A program made the translations under genes and the position numbers. A DNA stretch of 6,876 nt from Candidatus Aminicenantes bacterium UBA4085 (GTDB lineage Bacteria > Acidobacteriota > Aminicenantia > Aminicenantales > UBA4085): NCBI GenBank assembly GCA_002383325.1, contig DFYJ01000055.1, positions 6,559-13,434 of the forward strand, written 5' to 3'. This document shows, piece by piece, positions 1 through 6,049 of the stretch; position 1 is the stretch's first letter, and every line of letters begins with the position of its first letter. The notes under the pieces were generated by a model. It searched no databases and had not been told where the DNA came from. It worked only from the letters and a program-made list of their open reading frames with translations.

Positions 1-496
1 GGGTGACATGGGAGATGATCCGCAGGGCCGCGCCGACGCAGCCCGAGGAGGGATCGGGGAGCAGGAGAACCAGCTTCCCGACATAGTAGGAATCGGGGTA
101 AGGGTTCTGCTCCAGGCTGTAGTCCGCCAAAGCCACGTTGGCCGCCGAGCTCGAATAGTTGACGATCGGCAGGACCAGGGGGGTCTCGATGTTGCCCATG
201 ATGCGAAGGCGGTCGGGCGTTTCCGAAGCCCCCGTGGTCTCGTTGTCGAAGCCCTGCAGGGCGTACCCCGCGTAGGCCGCGGGGAGGCCCGCCCCGGCCA
301 TGCGGATGTCCCGGGACAGCATATACATCGCGCCGCGAACATCGTGCTGGAGCTCGACGTATTGCTGCTGGTCGGCCGAGATCTTGTTGCTGCTGGAGAA
401 GAGGGCCAAGGCCCCGACCACGACCACGAGCATGATGACGCTCCCGATCAGGAGCTCGATGAGCGTGAAGCCGGGCCGGAGGGAGGCGCGTCTCAT
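1..496 (-). CDS. PilW-like minor type IV pilin (prepilin), 3' end cut by window edge
   Basis: Reading the minus strand from the ATG at 496 gives an open frame of 165 codons that leaves the window without a stop. The protein opens with a nine-residue basic leader, MRRASLRPG, followed by FTLIE. This is a type III prepilin signal: cleavage after Gly9, Phe at +1, Glu14 at +5, then a hydrophobic helix to about residue 34. Next comes the segment LQHDVRGAMYMLSRDIRMAG (about residues 49-68), which is the typical PilW-family signature after the helix. PilW-type proteins are minor pilins that help prime type IV pilus assembly in the inner membrane. The start overlaps the stop of the PilV-like gene by four bases (ATGA), so the two are probably translationally coupled. 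The missing C-terminus and any PilX/PilY1 genes would lie to the left. The family call is firm; the exact subtype is less so. Confidence 0.85.
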   Translation of the reverse strand, partial: MRRASLRPGFTLIELLIGSVIMLVVVVGALALFSSSNKISADQQQYVELQHDVRGAMYMLSRDIRMAGAGLPAAYAGYALQGFDNETTGASETPDRLRIMGNIETPLVLPIVNYSSSAANVALADYSLEQNPYPDSYYVGKLVLLLPDPSSGCVGAALRIISHVT

Positions 497-969
497 CGTC
501 CGATCACCGTGTTCAGGACCGCCCTCACCCCGTTGGCCCAGGGGTCGGCCAGCAGCGTGGCGGCGGCGATGCCGGCCCGGGTGGCGGGGAAGACCAGGAC
601 TTTGATGCCATAAGACAGGCCCGAGAGCTGGATCTGGGTCAGCCGCCGGAAATCGGAGCTCCCGTCGCCGTTGATGTCGAGAATCTCGTCGGACGACTCG
701 CCGCGGGCCGCGTCGGGGAAGGCGTTCAGCTCCTCGGCCGTCAGGACGCGAAGGGAGTCGACCCTCTGCTGGGCCAGGAGGACGGCATGACCGATGTCGC
801 CGGCCCGGCGGTTGTTGGCCGTGCCGATCAGGAAGGCCTGGGCCAGGCCGAGCATGGCGATGCCCATGACCGCGATCCCGATCAGCGCCTCGATCAGGGT
901 GAAGCCGCGGCCGGATCGAGGGCGGGCGAGGCCCACGCTGCGCGCCCGGAGCCGACCCGCCGCGCTCAT
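493..969 (-). CDS. PilV-like minor type IV pilin with a calcium-loop-like motif
   Basis: This is a complete 158-residue protein. A basic 22-residue leader rich in Arg ends at Gly22 and is followed by FTLIEALIG. Phe is at +1 and Glu27 at +5, the prepilin peptidase site, and a hydrophobic helix runs to about residue 48. The segment AVLLAQQRVDSLR after the helix is typical of PilV-type pilins (IsA..lAqq.le.lr). Residues 98-106 read DINGDGSSD, a DxNxDGxxD pattern found in calcium-binding loops. The product should be an inner-membrane and pilus-tip minor pilin. It lies between the FimT/GspH-like and PilW-like genes with ATGA overlaps on both sides. A GGAG ribosome binding site lies eight bases before the ATG, inside the upstream gene. 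The total length is normal for the family. The PilV name rests on order and local motifs, not on a full alignment. Confidence 0.82.
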   Translation of the reverse strand: MSAAGRLRARSVGLARPRSGRGFTLIEALIGIAVMGIAMLGLAQAFLIGTANNRRAGDIGHAVLLAQQRVDSLRVLTAEELNAFPDAARGESSDEILDINGDGSSDFRRLTQIQLSGLSYGIKVLVFPATRAGIAAATLLADPWANGVRAVLNTVIGR

Positions 970-1481
970 CCCCCGCTCTCCGCGGCCATCCGAAGGGATC
1001 CGCTGGCGAAGACAAAGATGCGGCGGCGGCCCGGCTGCCCAAGAGAGGCCAGCTTAGCCGAGGCCAAGAGGATCTGATTCTTGGTGCTGTCGAATCCCGA
1101 AACAAAGCCGGTCGGCGCGAAGACGACGGAGGAGTCCGACGGCAGGGTCAGGGTCAGGGCGAAGGCCGTCGGGACGCTGCGGGCAGGCCGGCCGGGCTTG
1201 CCGGTCCAGGTCCCGGGCGCCGTCTCCGCCTCAATGACGTGCCACCATCGATCGGACTGGGAGTAGAACCGGACCCGGTGGTTGATCTTGCCGGCCCCGG
1301 CCTGCCACTTGGCCAACTGGAGCTCGGTCAGGATTTCACGAGCGGCCGAGTCCAGCAGCCGGACTTGGCTGGGGTTGATGATGCTGGGGACGAAGGCCGC
1401 GGATAAAATCCCTATAATGGCGACGGACACGATCATCTCGAGCAGGGTGAACCCCGCCTCCGCGTTCCGCCGGCCGGTCAT
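966..1481 (-). CDS. FimT/GspH-like pseudopilin (first gene of minor pilin operon)
   Basis: The product is a prepilin of 171 residues if translation starts at 1481. The leader MTGRRNAEAG is followed by FTLLEMIVSVAIIGILSA: Gly at -1, Phe at +1, Glu15 at +5, then a hydrophobic helix. The region AAREILTELQLAKWQA matches the GspH/FimT pattern of a helix rich in 'a..l...l..Ar..A', and the rest is a beta-rich domain with 'VVFAPTGFVSG' near the C-terminus. FimT/GspH proteins are minor pilins of type IV pili or type II secretion. The company of PilV- and PilW-like genes favours the pilus role. An upstream in-frame ATG at 1535 would add 18 residues, giving an unusually long leader, and it lies at the predicted transcription start of the local promoter. 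I therefore prefer 1481, which has GGGAGG 12 bases upstream. The stop overlaps the next ATG by four bases. Confidence 0.83.
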   Translation of the reverse strand: MTGRRNAEAGFTLLEMIVSVAIIGILSAAFVPSIINPSQVRLLDSAAREILTELQLAKWQAGAGKINHRVRFYSQSDRWWHVIEAETAPGTWTGKPGRPARSVPTAFALTLTLPSDSSVVFAPTGFVSGFDSTKNQILLASAKLASLGQPGRRRIFVFASGSLRMAAESGG

Positions 1482-1493
1482 GGGCGTTTTGAA

Positions 1494-1499
1494 CCTCCC
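1494..1499 (-). promoter_or_regulatory. Ribosome binding site deciding the FimT/GspH-like start
   Basis: GGGAGG on the minus strand lies 12 bases before the ATG at 1481. The spacing is on the long side. The alternative ATG at 1535 has only a short AAGGG three or four bases ahead of it, which is too close for good initiation. The site therefore supports the shorter leader, without proving it. Confidence 0.4.
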
Positions 1500-1543
1500 G
1501 CCGTTTCGAGTCTCTGGAGATAACTCTCCCGTCATCGCCCTTC

Positions 1544-1572
1544 ATGATACCGAAGCCGGGACGCCAGGGCAA
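1544..1572 (-). promoter_or_regulatory. Candidate sigma70-type promoter for the minor pilin operon
   Basis: On the minus strand, TTGCCC (1572-1567, four of six matches to TTGACA) and TATCAT (1549-1544, five of six matches to TATAAT) are separated by exactly 17 bases. Transcription would start near 1537, giving a leader of about 55 bases to the ATG at 1481. Its position directly before the first pilin gene supports the call. It is a pattern match only. Confidence 0.5.
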
Positions 1573-1591
1573 TCACCCCAAGAAAGCAGGC

Positions 1592-1616
1592 GGGGGGTGA
1601 ATGTGGGCGGGGGGGG
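1592..1616 (+). other. G-tract run with G-quadruplex potential
   Basis: The plus strand has G runs of 6 (1592-1597), 3 (1605-1607) and 8 (1609-1616), with loops of seven bases and one base. The last run can be split into two tracts, so four G3 tracts with loops of seven bases or fewer can be formed. The hexamer GGGTGA occurs three times, at 1595, 1614 and 1627. The run lies between the tRNA and the pilin promoter and codes for nothing I can support. Confidence 0.4.
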
Positions 1617-1624
1617 TGACCGCC

Positions 1625-1651
1625 CCGGGTGAGGCGGCTAATTCCACCCGG
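1625..1651 (-). other. GC-rich stem-loop downstream of the tRNA gene
   Basis: CCGGGTG (1625-1631) and CACCCGG (1645-1651) form a perfect 7-bp inverted repeat around a 13-base loop, beginning 38 bases beyond the CCA end of the tRNA. In the direction of tRNA transcription it is followed by GGCGGTCACCC and no T run, so it does not meet the definition of an intrinsic terminator. It could be a processing or pausing structure or part of a Rho-dependent end. Confidence 0.4.
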
Positions 1652-1688
1652 CCCGGGGACACCCCCGCCCGGGGAGGTTGAGGGGAGT

Positions 1689-1774
1689 TGGTGCGGAAGG
1701 GGGGACTTGAACCCCCACGGCCTTACGGCCATAAACTCCTGAGGCTTACGCGTCTGCCATTCCGCCACTTCCGC
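1689..1774 (-). tRNA. tRNA-Leu, anticodon CAG, CCA end encoded
   Basis: The minus strand folds into a complete class II tRNA of 86 bases. The acceptor stem is GCGGAAG with CTTCCGC, the discriminator base is A, and the CCA is encoded. After U8-G9 comes a D arm (GCG with CGC). The anticodon stem is UAAGC with GUUUA, and the loop CUCAGGA gives anticodon CAG (plus-strand 1739-1741), which reads CUG codons. The long variable arm GGCC-GUAA-GGCC is diagnostic for the Leu/Ser/Tyr class, and the T stem GGGGG/CCCCC encloses the loop UUCAAGU. The body resembles E. coli tRNA-Leu(CAG) closely in the D and T regions. CTG is abundant in the neighbouring genes, in keeping with a major decoding tRNA. It is transcribed away from the ATPase operon, from its own promoter at 1800-1828. 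Confidence 0.96.
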
Positions 1775-1799
1775 ACGAGAAGCCTCGAAAAGGGAGGCC

Positions 1800-1828
1800 A
1801 TTATAGCCGCAAGACCTTCCGAAGTAAA
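1800..1828 (-). promoter_or_regulatory. Promoter of the tRNA-Leu gene
   Basis: On the minus strand, TTTACT (1828-1823, four of six) lies 17 bases before a perfect TATAAT (1805-1800). The predicted start is near 1793, about 19 bases before the mature tRNA 5' end. The bases after the -10 (GGCCTCC) are GC-rich, as in stringently controlled stable-RNA promoters of E. coli; that control is only inferred here. The -35 abuts the -35 of the divergent ATPase promoter. Confidence 0.75.
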
Positions 1829-1845
1829 GGGCCATCTGCTATAAT
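1817..1845 (+). promoter_or_regulatory. Promoter of the V-type ATPase operon (extended -10)
   Basis: A perfect TATAAT at 1840-1845 is preceded by TG at 1837-1838, making an extended -10 (TGCTATAAT). The -35 position at 17-base spacing (1817-1822, TTCCGA) matches the consensus poorly, which the extended -10 may offset. Transcription should begin near 1852, giving a leader of about 59 bases to the atpE ATG at 1911. Confidence 0.7.
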
Positions 1846-1849
1846 TCCG

Positions 1850-1899
1850 TTCTTGCCGGCCGCCGCGGGCCCCCGCAGAAACCACCCCGGCGGCAAGGA
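1850..1899 (+). promoter_or_regulatory. Leader stem-loop pairing the atpE ribosome binding site
   Basis: Bases 1850-1858 (TTCTTGCCG) can pair with 1891-1899 (CGGCAAGGA) in nine consecutive pairs including one G-U. A small GC hairpin (GCGG 1865-1868 with CCGC 1873-1876) can form inside. The 3' arm contains most of the ribosome binding site AAGGAG (1895-1900), which stands ten bases before the ATG at 1911. The predicted transcription start lies at the 5' arm, so a shift of a few bases would alter the stem. Whether it regulates is inference. Confidence 0.45.
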
Positions 1900-1910
1900 G
1901 ACATCGATCC

Positions 1911-2513
1911 ATGGACGTCGAACTCGGAAAGCTCATCGAAAAGCTCAAGACGGAGGGCGTCGAAGAGGGCCGCCGGATCGGGCGGGAGAAGGTCGAGGCG
2001 GCCGAAGCCCAGGCCCGAACCATCCTCGAGGAAGCTCGGGCCCAAGCCGCGGAGACCCTCCGGCAGGCCGAAGCCCAGGCCGGCGACTTCCGGGTCAAGG
2101 GCGAAGCCGCCGTCCGGCAAGCCAGCCGGGACGTCCTGCTTCTGCTCAAGAACCGGATTCTCGAGCTGTTCGAACGGGCCCTCAGGACGGAGACGGCCTC
2201 CGCCCTGAGCCCCGAGCTGATGCGGAACCTGATCGTCAAGGTCGTCGAAGGCTGGGCCGGGGGCGGCGCGACGGAGATCGTCCTGTCCGAGTCCGATCGG
2301 GCTGCCGGCGAAGGCATGCTCCGGGCGGGCCTGGCCGGCATTCTCCGCGATGGTCTCGTTCTCAAGACCGACCCGGCCGTCCGGCATGGCTTCCGGATCG
2401 GCCTGCGCGACAAGGATGTCTACTACGACTTCAGCGACGAAAGCCTGGCCGAGGCCCTCTTCTCCCTGCTCAAGCCCCAGCTGCGGGCCCTCCTGGACGG
2501 GACGGAGGCATGA
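1911..2513 (+). CDS. atpE: V-type ATP synthase subunit E (peripheral stalk)
   Basis: The product is a 200-residue soluble protein. Subunit E forms the peripheral (stator) stalk that holds the A3B3 head against rotation. Residues about 1-85 form a long charged helix rich in Ala, Glu, Arg and Gln with heptad-like spacing (AEAQARTILEEARAQAAETL), as expected for the coiled-coil half. The C-terminal half (about 95-200) is the mixed alpha/beta head-binding domain; its GFRIGLRDKDVYYDFSDESL segment is typical of the E subunits of the bacterial subfamily that also carries DUF2764. The length is normal. AAGGAG ten bases before the ATG is the best ribosome binding site in the operon, and this is the first gene after the promoter. 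The TGA overlaps the ATG of the next gene by four bases. No partner G/H subunit gene is seen in the window. Confidence 0.9.
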   Translation: MDVELGKLIEKLKTEGVEEGRRIGREKVEAAEAQARTILEEARAQAAETLRQAEAQAGDFRVKGEAAVRQASRDVLLLLKNRILELFERALRTETASALSPELMRNLIVKVVEGWAGGGATEIVLSESDRAAGEGMLRAGLAGILRDGLVLKTDPAVRHGFRIGLRDKDVYYDFSDESLAEALFSLLKPQLRALLDGTEA

Positions 2514-3007
2514 GCGACCGCTACTACTACCTCATCGCCCAGCTCCCGGCCCTGCGATTCGGGAAGGAGCCGGGGATCTCTGTCCCCGCCTTCCTCGCCG
2601 AAGCCGACAAATGGCTGACCCGCGGGGATGCCGCGACCCTGCGGCGGGCTCTGCTCTTCGACCTCTCGGACGAGCCCGCCGGCTGCCGCTTCCTCGACCG
2701 CTTCAAGGAGTTCGAGAGAGGCTTCCGGACCGAGCTGGCCGAATGGCGGCGGGCCCGCCTGGAAGGCCGCGAGACGCGGACTTCCTTCCCTGCCGGCCTG
2801 GTCCGGGAAGGCGATCCCTTGGAGGTCGAGCGCAAGCTCCTCGGCTGGCGCTGGGACCGGCTCGAGGCGGAGGAAGCCGGGCATCATTTCGACCTCGAAG
2901 CCGCCGTCGCCTACCATCTCAAGCTGCAGATCGCGGCCCGGCTGGCCGCCTACGACGCCGAGCGGGGCCTGGCGGCCTACCGCAATCTCACCGGTCGGAC
3001 AAGCTGA
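2510..3007 (+). CDS. DUF2764 family protein of bacterial V-type ATPase operons
   Basis: The product is a 165-residue, probably soluble, helical protein without signal peptide or membrane segment. It begins MSDRYYYLIAQLP, and this Tyr-rich start with Leu-Pro is the mark of DUF2764 proteins, which sit between atpE and atpA in Chlamydia, Borrelia and Bacteroides V-ATPase operons. The C-terminal part (about residues 107-160) is helical with conserved-looking Trp, His and Lys positions, such as LGWRWDRLE and FDLEAAVAYHLKLQI. Its biochemical role is not established to my knowledge. Its place in the operon, and the absence of atpC and atpF genes, suggest it links or replaces a rotor or stalk subunit. 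The ATG overlaps the atpE stop (ATGA). GGAGG lies only one base upstream of the ATG, so initiation probably relies on coupling. The stop is five bases before atpA. Confidence 0.82.
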   Translation: MSDRYYYLIAQLPALRFGKEPGISVPAFLAEADKWLTRGDAATLRRALLFDLSDEPAGCRFLDRFKEFERGFRTELAEWRRARLEGRETRTSFPAGLVREGDPLEVERKLLGWRWDRLEAEEAGHHFDLEAAVAYHLKLQIAARLAAYDAERGLAAYRNLTGRTS

Positions 3008-3012
3008 AAACC

Positions 3013-4737
3013 ATGACAGGACACATCACCGGCATCAACGGCAACATGATCACGGCCTCCTTCGAGGGGGCCGTCACCCAGAACGAGGTCGGCTACGCGA
3101 TCCAAGGCGATGAACGGCTCAAGGCCGAGGTCATCCGCATCCGGAGCAACACCGCCTACCTCCAGATCTTCGAGAGCGCCAAGGGACTGAAGGTGGGCGA
3201 TTCGGTCGACTTCACCGGCGAGCTGCTGTCGGTCCGGCTCGGGCCGGGCCTTCTGGGCCAGATCTACGACGGGCTGCAGAATCCCCTGCCCCAGGTAGCC
3301 GAGCGCTTCGGGTACTTCCTGCCCCGGGGCATCTCCCTGGATGCGCTCGATCCCGAGCGGAGCTGGGACTTCAAGCCCCTGGTCAAGGCCGGCGACGTCG
3401 TCCGGGCCGGAAACTTCCTGGGCTTCGTGCCGGAGACCCAGTTCCGCCACCACATCCTGGTTCCCTTCGACTGGGCCGGCGAGTGGACCGTGGAGAGCGT
3501 CCGCCCGGCCGGACCGGCCCGGATCCGGGACGCGGCGGCCGTTCTGCGCGGCGCCCGGGGCGAGCGACGCGACGGGCTCCTGTCCTTCGACTGGCCGATC
3601 AAGATGCCGGTCCGGGCCTTCCGGGAGAAGCTTCTGCCGGTCGATCCCCTGACCACCAAGGTCCGGATCATCGACACCTTCTTCCCGGTGGCCAAGGGCG
3701 GCACCTACTGCATCCCCGGCCCCTTCGGGGCGGGCAAGACCGTCCTGCAGCAGATCACCAGCCGCTACGCCGACGTCGACATCGTCATCATCGCCGCCTG
3801 CGGCGAGCGGGCCGGCGAGATCGTCGAGACGATGCGGGAATTTCCCACCCTGACCGACCCCCGCACCGGCCGCTCGCTGATGGAGCGGACCATCATCATC
3901 GCCAACACCTCGTCCATGCCGGTCGCGGCCCGCGAGGCCTCGGTCTACACGGCCGCCACCCTGGGCGAGTACTACCGCCAGCAGGGCCTGGACGTCCTGC
4001 TCCTGGCCGACTCCACCTCCCGCTGGGCCCAGGCCATGCGCGAGGTCTCGGGCCGGCTGGAGGAGATCCCGGGCGAGGAGGCCTTCCCGGCCTACCTCGA
4101 ATCGCGGATCGCCGAGTTCTACGAGCGGGCCGGCCTGGTCGTGCTGGAGTCGGGCGGCCGGGGCAGCCTGACCATCGGCGGCACGGTCTCCCCGGCCGGG
4201 GGCAACTTCGAGGAGCCCGTCACCCAGGCCACCCTCAAGGTGGTCGGGGCCTTCCACGGCCTGTCCCGCGAGCGGTCCGACGCCCGCCGCTACCCGGCCA
4301 TCCACCCCCTGGACAGCTGGTCCAAGTACGCCGGCACAGTCTCCCCGGGGGTCGTCCGGCGGGCCAGGGAGGTGCTGGCCAAGGGGGCCGAGGTCCACCA
4401 GATGATGATGGTTGTGGGCGAGGAAGGCACCTCGCTCGACGATTTCACGGTCTATCTCAAATCCGAGTTTCTGGACGCCGTCTATCTCCAGCAGAACGCC
4501 TTCGACCCGGTCGACGCCGCAACGCCGCCGGCCCGGCAGCAGAAAACGGCCGATACCATCGATGCCGTCCTGTCCTCGGCCTTCGCCTTCGAGGACAAGG
4601 AGCAGGCCCGGGCCTTCTTCCACGACCTGCGCCGCCTGTTCCTGGACTGGAACGCCCAAGCTCCGGACGCCCCGTCCTTCGCCGAGAAAGAGCTGGCTAT
4701 CGCCGGCCTGCTCCAGGGAGCCCCCCGCCATGCGTAA
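3013..4737 (+). CDS. atpA: V-type ATP synthase subunit A (catalytic)
   Basis: This 574-residue catalytic subunit hydrolyses or makes ATP at the A/B interfaces of the A3B3 head. The order of parts is a beta-barrel N-domain (about 1-70); the A-specific bulge or non-homologous region (about 110-190, [18 protein letters not shown] onward); the nucleotide domain; and a helical C-domain. The P-loop GPFGAGKT is at 236-243 with Lys242 and Thr243. The catalytic Glu265 sits in CGERAGE, and the Walker B strand [12 protein letters not shown] has Asp333. [19 protein letters not shown] also fits. The length is close to the 570-600 usual for the family. GERAGE in place of the archaeal GERGNE is typical, as I recall, of the spirochaete/Chlamydia/Bacteroides branch. 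It follows the DUF2764 gene by five bases without a clear ribosome binding site, and its end overlaps atpB by eight bases. The frame is intact. Confidence 0.97.
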   Translation: MTGHITGINGNMITASFEGAVTQNEVGYAIQGDERLKAEVIRIRSNTAYLQIFESAKGLKVGDSVDFTGELLSVRLGPGLLGQIYDGLQNPLPQVAERFGYFLPRGISLDALDPERSWDFKPLVKAGDVVRAGNFLGFVPETQFRHHILVPFDWAGEWTVESVRPAGPARIRDAAAVLRGARGERRDGLLSFDWPIKMPVRAFREKLLPVDPLTTKVRIIDTFFPVAKGGTYCIPGPFGAGKTVLQQITSRYADVDIVIIAACGERAGEIVETMREFPTLTDPRTGRSLMERTIIIANTSSMPVAAREASVYTAATLGEYYRQQGLDVLLLADSTSRWAQAMREVSGRLEEIPGEEAFPAYLESRIAEFYERAGLVVLESGGRGSLTIGGTVSPAGGNFEEPVTQATLKVVGAFHGLSRERSDARRYPAIHPLDSWSKYAGTVSPGVVRRAREVLAKGAEVHQMMMVVGEEGTSLDDFTVYLKSEFLDAVYLQQNAFDPVDAATPPARQQKTADTIDAVLSSAFAFEDKEQARAFFHDLRRLFLDWNAQAPDAPSFAEKELAIAGLLQGAPRHA

Positions 4738-6040
4738 GATCCACAACAAGGTCCTCAGCATCACCGGCAACGTCATCACGGTCCAGGCCGAGGGAGTCTC
4801 CTACGAGGAGCTGGCCACGGTCGCCTCGCGCCGCGGCAGCTCCCTGGCCCAGGTCATCAAGCTCGACGGCGACATCGTCTCGCTCCAGGTCTTCGCCGGG
4901 AGCCGCGGCGTCTCCACCCGGGACGAGGTCGAGTTCCTCGGCCATCCCATGCAGGCCGCCTTCTCCCCCGACATGCTCGGCCGGGTCTTTTCCGGCAGCG
5001 GCCGGCCGCGCGACAACGGCCCCGACCTGGCCGACTGCCTCATCCCGGTGGCCGGGCCGCCGGTCAACCCGGCCAAGCGGATCATCCCCCGCCGCATGAT
5101 CCGGACCAACATCCCGATGATCGATGTCTTCAACTCGCTGGTGGCCTCCCAGAAGCTGCCCATCTTCTCGGTCTCGGGCGAGCCGTACAACGAGCTGCTG
5201 GCCCGCATCGCCCTGCAGGCCGAAGTCGACATCATCATGCTGGGCGGCATCGGGCTGAAATTCGATGAGTACATGAAGTTCCGCCTGGCTCTGGAAGAGG
5301 GAGGAGCCCTGACCCGCTCCATCCTTTTCGTCCACACCGCCGCCGAACCCGTGGTCGAGGGCCTGATGATCCCGGACCTGTGCCTGGCCGTGGCCGAGCG
5401 CTTCGCCCTGGACGGCAAGGGCGTCCTGGTCCTGCTGACGGACATGACCAACTTCGCGGATGCCCTGAAGGAGATCGCCATCACCATGGAGCAGGTCCCC
5501 TCCAACCGCGGCTACCCCGGCGACCTCTACAGCCAGCTGGCCGCCCGCTACGAGAAGGCGGTGGACTTCGAGGGGGCCGGCTCGATCACCATCCTGGCCG
5601 CCACCACGATGCCGGGCGACGACGTCACTCACCCGGTTCCCGACAACACCGGGTACATCACGGAGGGTCAGTTTTACCTGCGGCACGGACGCATCGAGCC
5701 CTTCGGGAGCCTGAGCCGGCTGAAGCAGATGGTCAATGGCAAGACCCGCAAGGATCACCGGGCCATCATGGACGGTATGATCCGGCTCTATGCCCAGTCC
5801 CGCGAGGCCGAGGAAAAGAGATCCATGGGCTTCCGGATGAGCCCCTGGGACGAGAAGCTGTTGAAGTACGGACGCCGCTTCGAGGCCGGCATGATGGACC
5901 TCCGCGTCAACATCCCCCTGGAGAAGGCTCTCGACCTCGGCTGGTCCATCCTGGCCGACTGCTTCAAGCCCGAAGAAACGGGCCTGCGGACCGACCTGAT
6001 CGAGGAGTTCTGGCCCCGGCATCCGGAGAAGACGGAGTAG
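4730..6040 (+). CDS. atpB: V-type ATP synthase subunit B (non-catalytic nucleotide-binding)
   Basis: This 436-residue subunit alternates with subunit A in the head and completes each catalytic site. An N-terminal beta-barrel (about 1-75, [15 protein letters not shown]) is followed by the nucleotide-like domain. There the P-loop is degenerate: [15 protein letters not shown] (from residue 146) lacks the GKT, as in all B subunits. [12 protein letters not shown] (from 235) corresponds to the Walker B region. SLSRL at 327-331 contains Arg330, the expected arginine finger that reaches into the A site. The loop before it ([13 protein letters not shown]) is shorter than in archaeal and Enterococcus B subunits, as in the Chlamydia/Borrelia branch. 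The ATG overlaps the end of atpA by eight bases in a different frame, with GGGAG nine bases upstream. The stop is nine bases before atpD. Confidence 0.97.
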   Translation: MRKIHNKVLSITGNVITVQAEGVSYEELATVASRRGSSLAQVIKLDGDIVSLQVFAGSRGVSTRDEVEFLGHPMQAAFSPDMLGRVFSGSGRPRDNGPDLADCLIPVAGPPVNPAKRIIPRRMIRTNIPMIDVFNSLVASQKLPIFSVSGEPYNELLARIALQAEVDIIMLGGIGLKFDEYMKFRLALEEGGALTRSILFVHTAAEPVVEGLMIPDLCLAVAERFALDGKGVLVLLTDMTNFADALKEIAITMEQVPSNRGYPGDLYSQLAARYEKAVDFEGAGSITILAATTMPGDDVTHPVPDNTGYITEGQFYLRHGRIEPFGSLSRLKQMVNGKTRKDHRAIMDGMIRLYAQSREAEEKRSMGFRMSPWDEKLLKYGRRFEAGMMDLRVNIPLEKALDLGWSILADCFKPEETGLRTDLIEEFWPRHPEKTE

Positions 6041-6049
6041 GCGGCGACT

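Noticed and set aside
8..613. 201-codon plus-strand open frame at the left edge
   Set aside because: It lies opposite the PilW-like and PilV-like genes, whose prepilin signals and ATGA overlap fix the true strand.
1625..1651. Intrinsic terminator for the tRNA gene
   Set aside because: The stem is good but is not followed by a T run on the minus strand, so I list it only as a stem-loop.
1532..2413. 293-codon open frame on the minus strand through the tRNA and opposite atpE
   Set aside because: It would have to read through a complete tRNA gene and both promoters, and its product is Arg/Ser/Pro-rich without recognisable domains.
1688..2509. Possible N-terminal extension of the DUF2764 protein from an ATG at 1688
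   Set aside because: The frame stays open by chance upstream of 2510, through the tRNA and in the wrong frame of atpE. The family begins at the MSDRYYYLIAQLP start.
2977..4779. 600-codon open frame on the minus strand opposite atpA
   Set aside because: It lies entirely opposite a gene with unmistakable catalytic motifs. Its translation is Gly/Asp/Leu-rich with no recognisable domain. Long antisense frames are expected when codons of the real gene end in G or C.
3483..5099. 538-codon open frame on the plus strand in another frame of atpA/atpB
   Set aside because: The translation is low-complexity Arg/Pro/Gly/Ser with no motif. It is a shadow of the real frame.
5162..5194. Inactivating P-loop damage in atpB
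   Set aside because: The missing GKT is normal for V-type B subunits, which do not catalyse hydrolysis.
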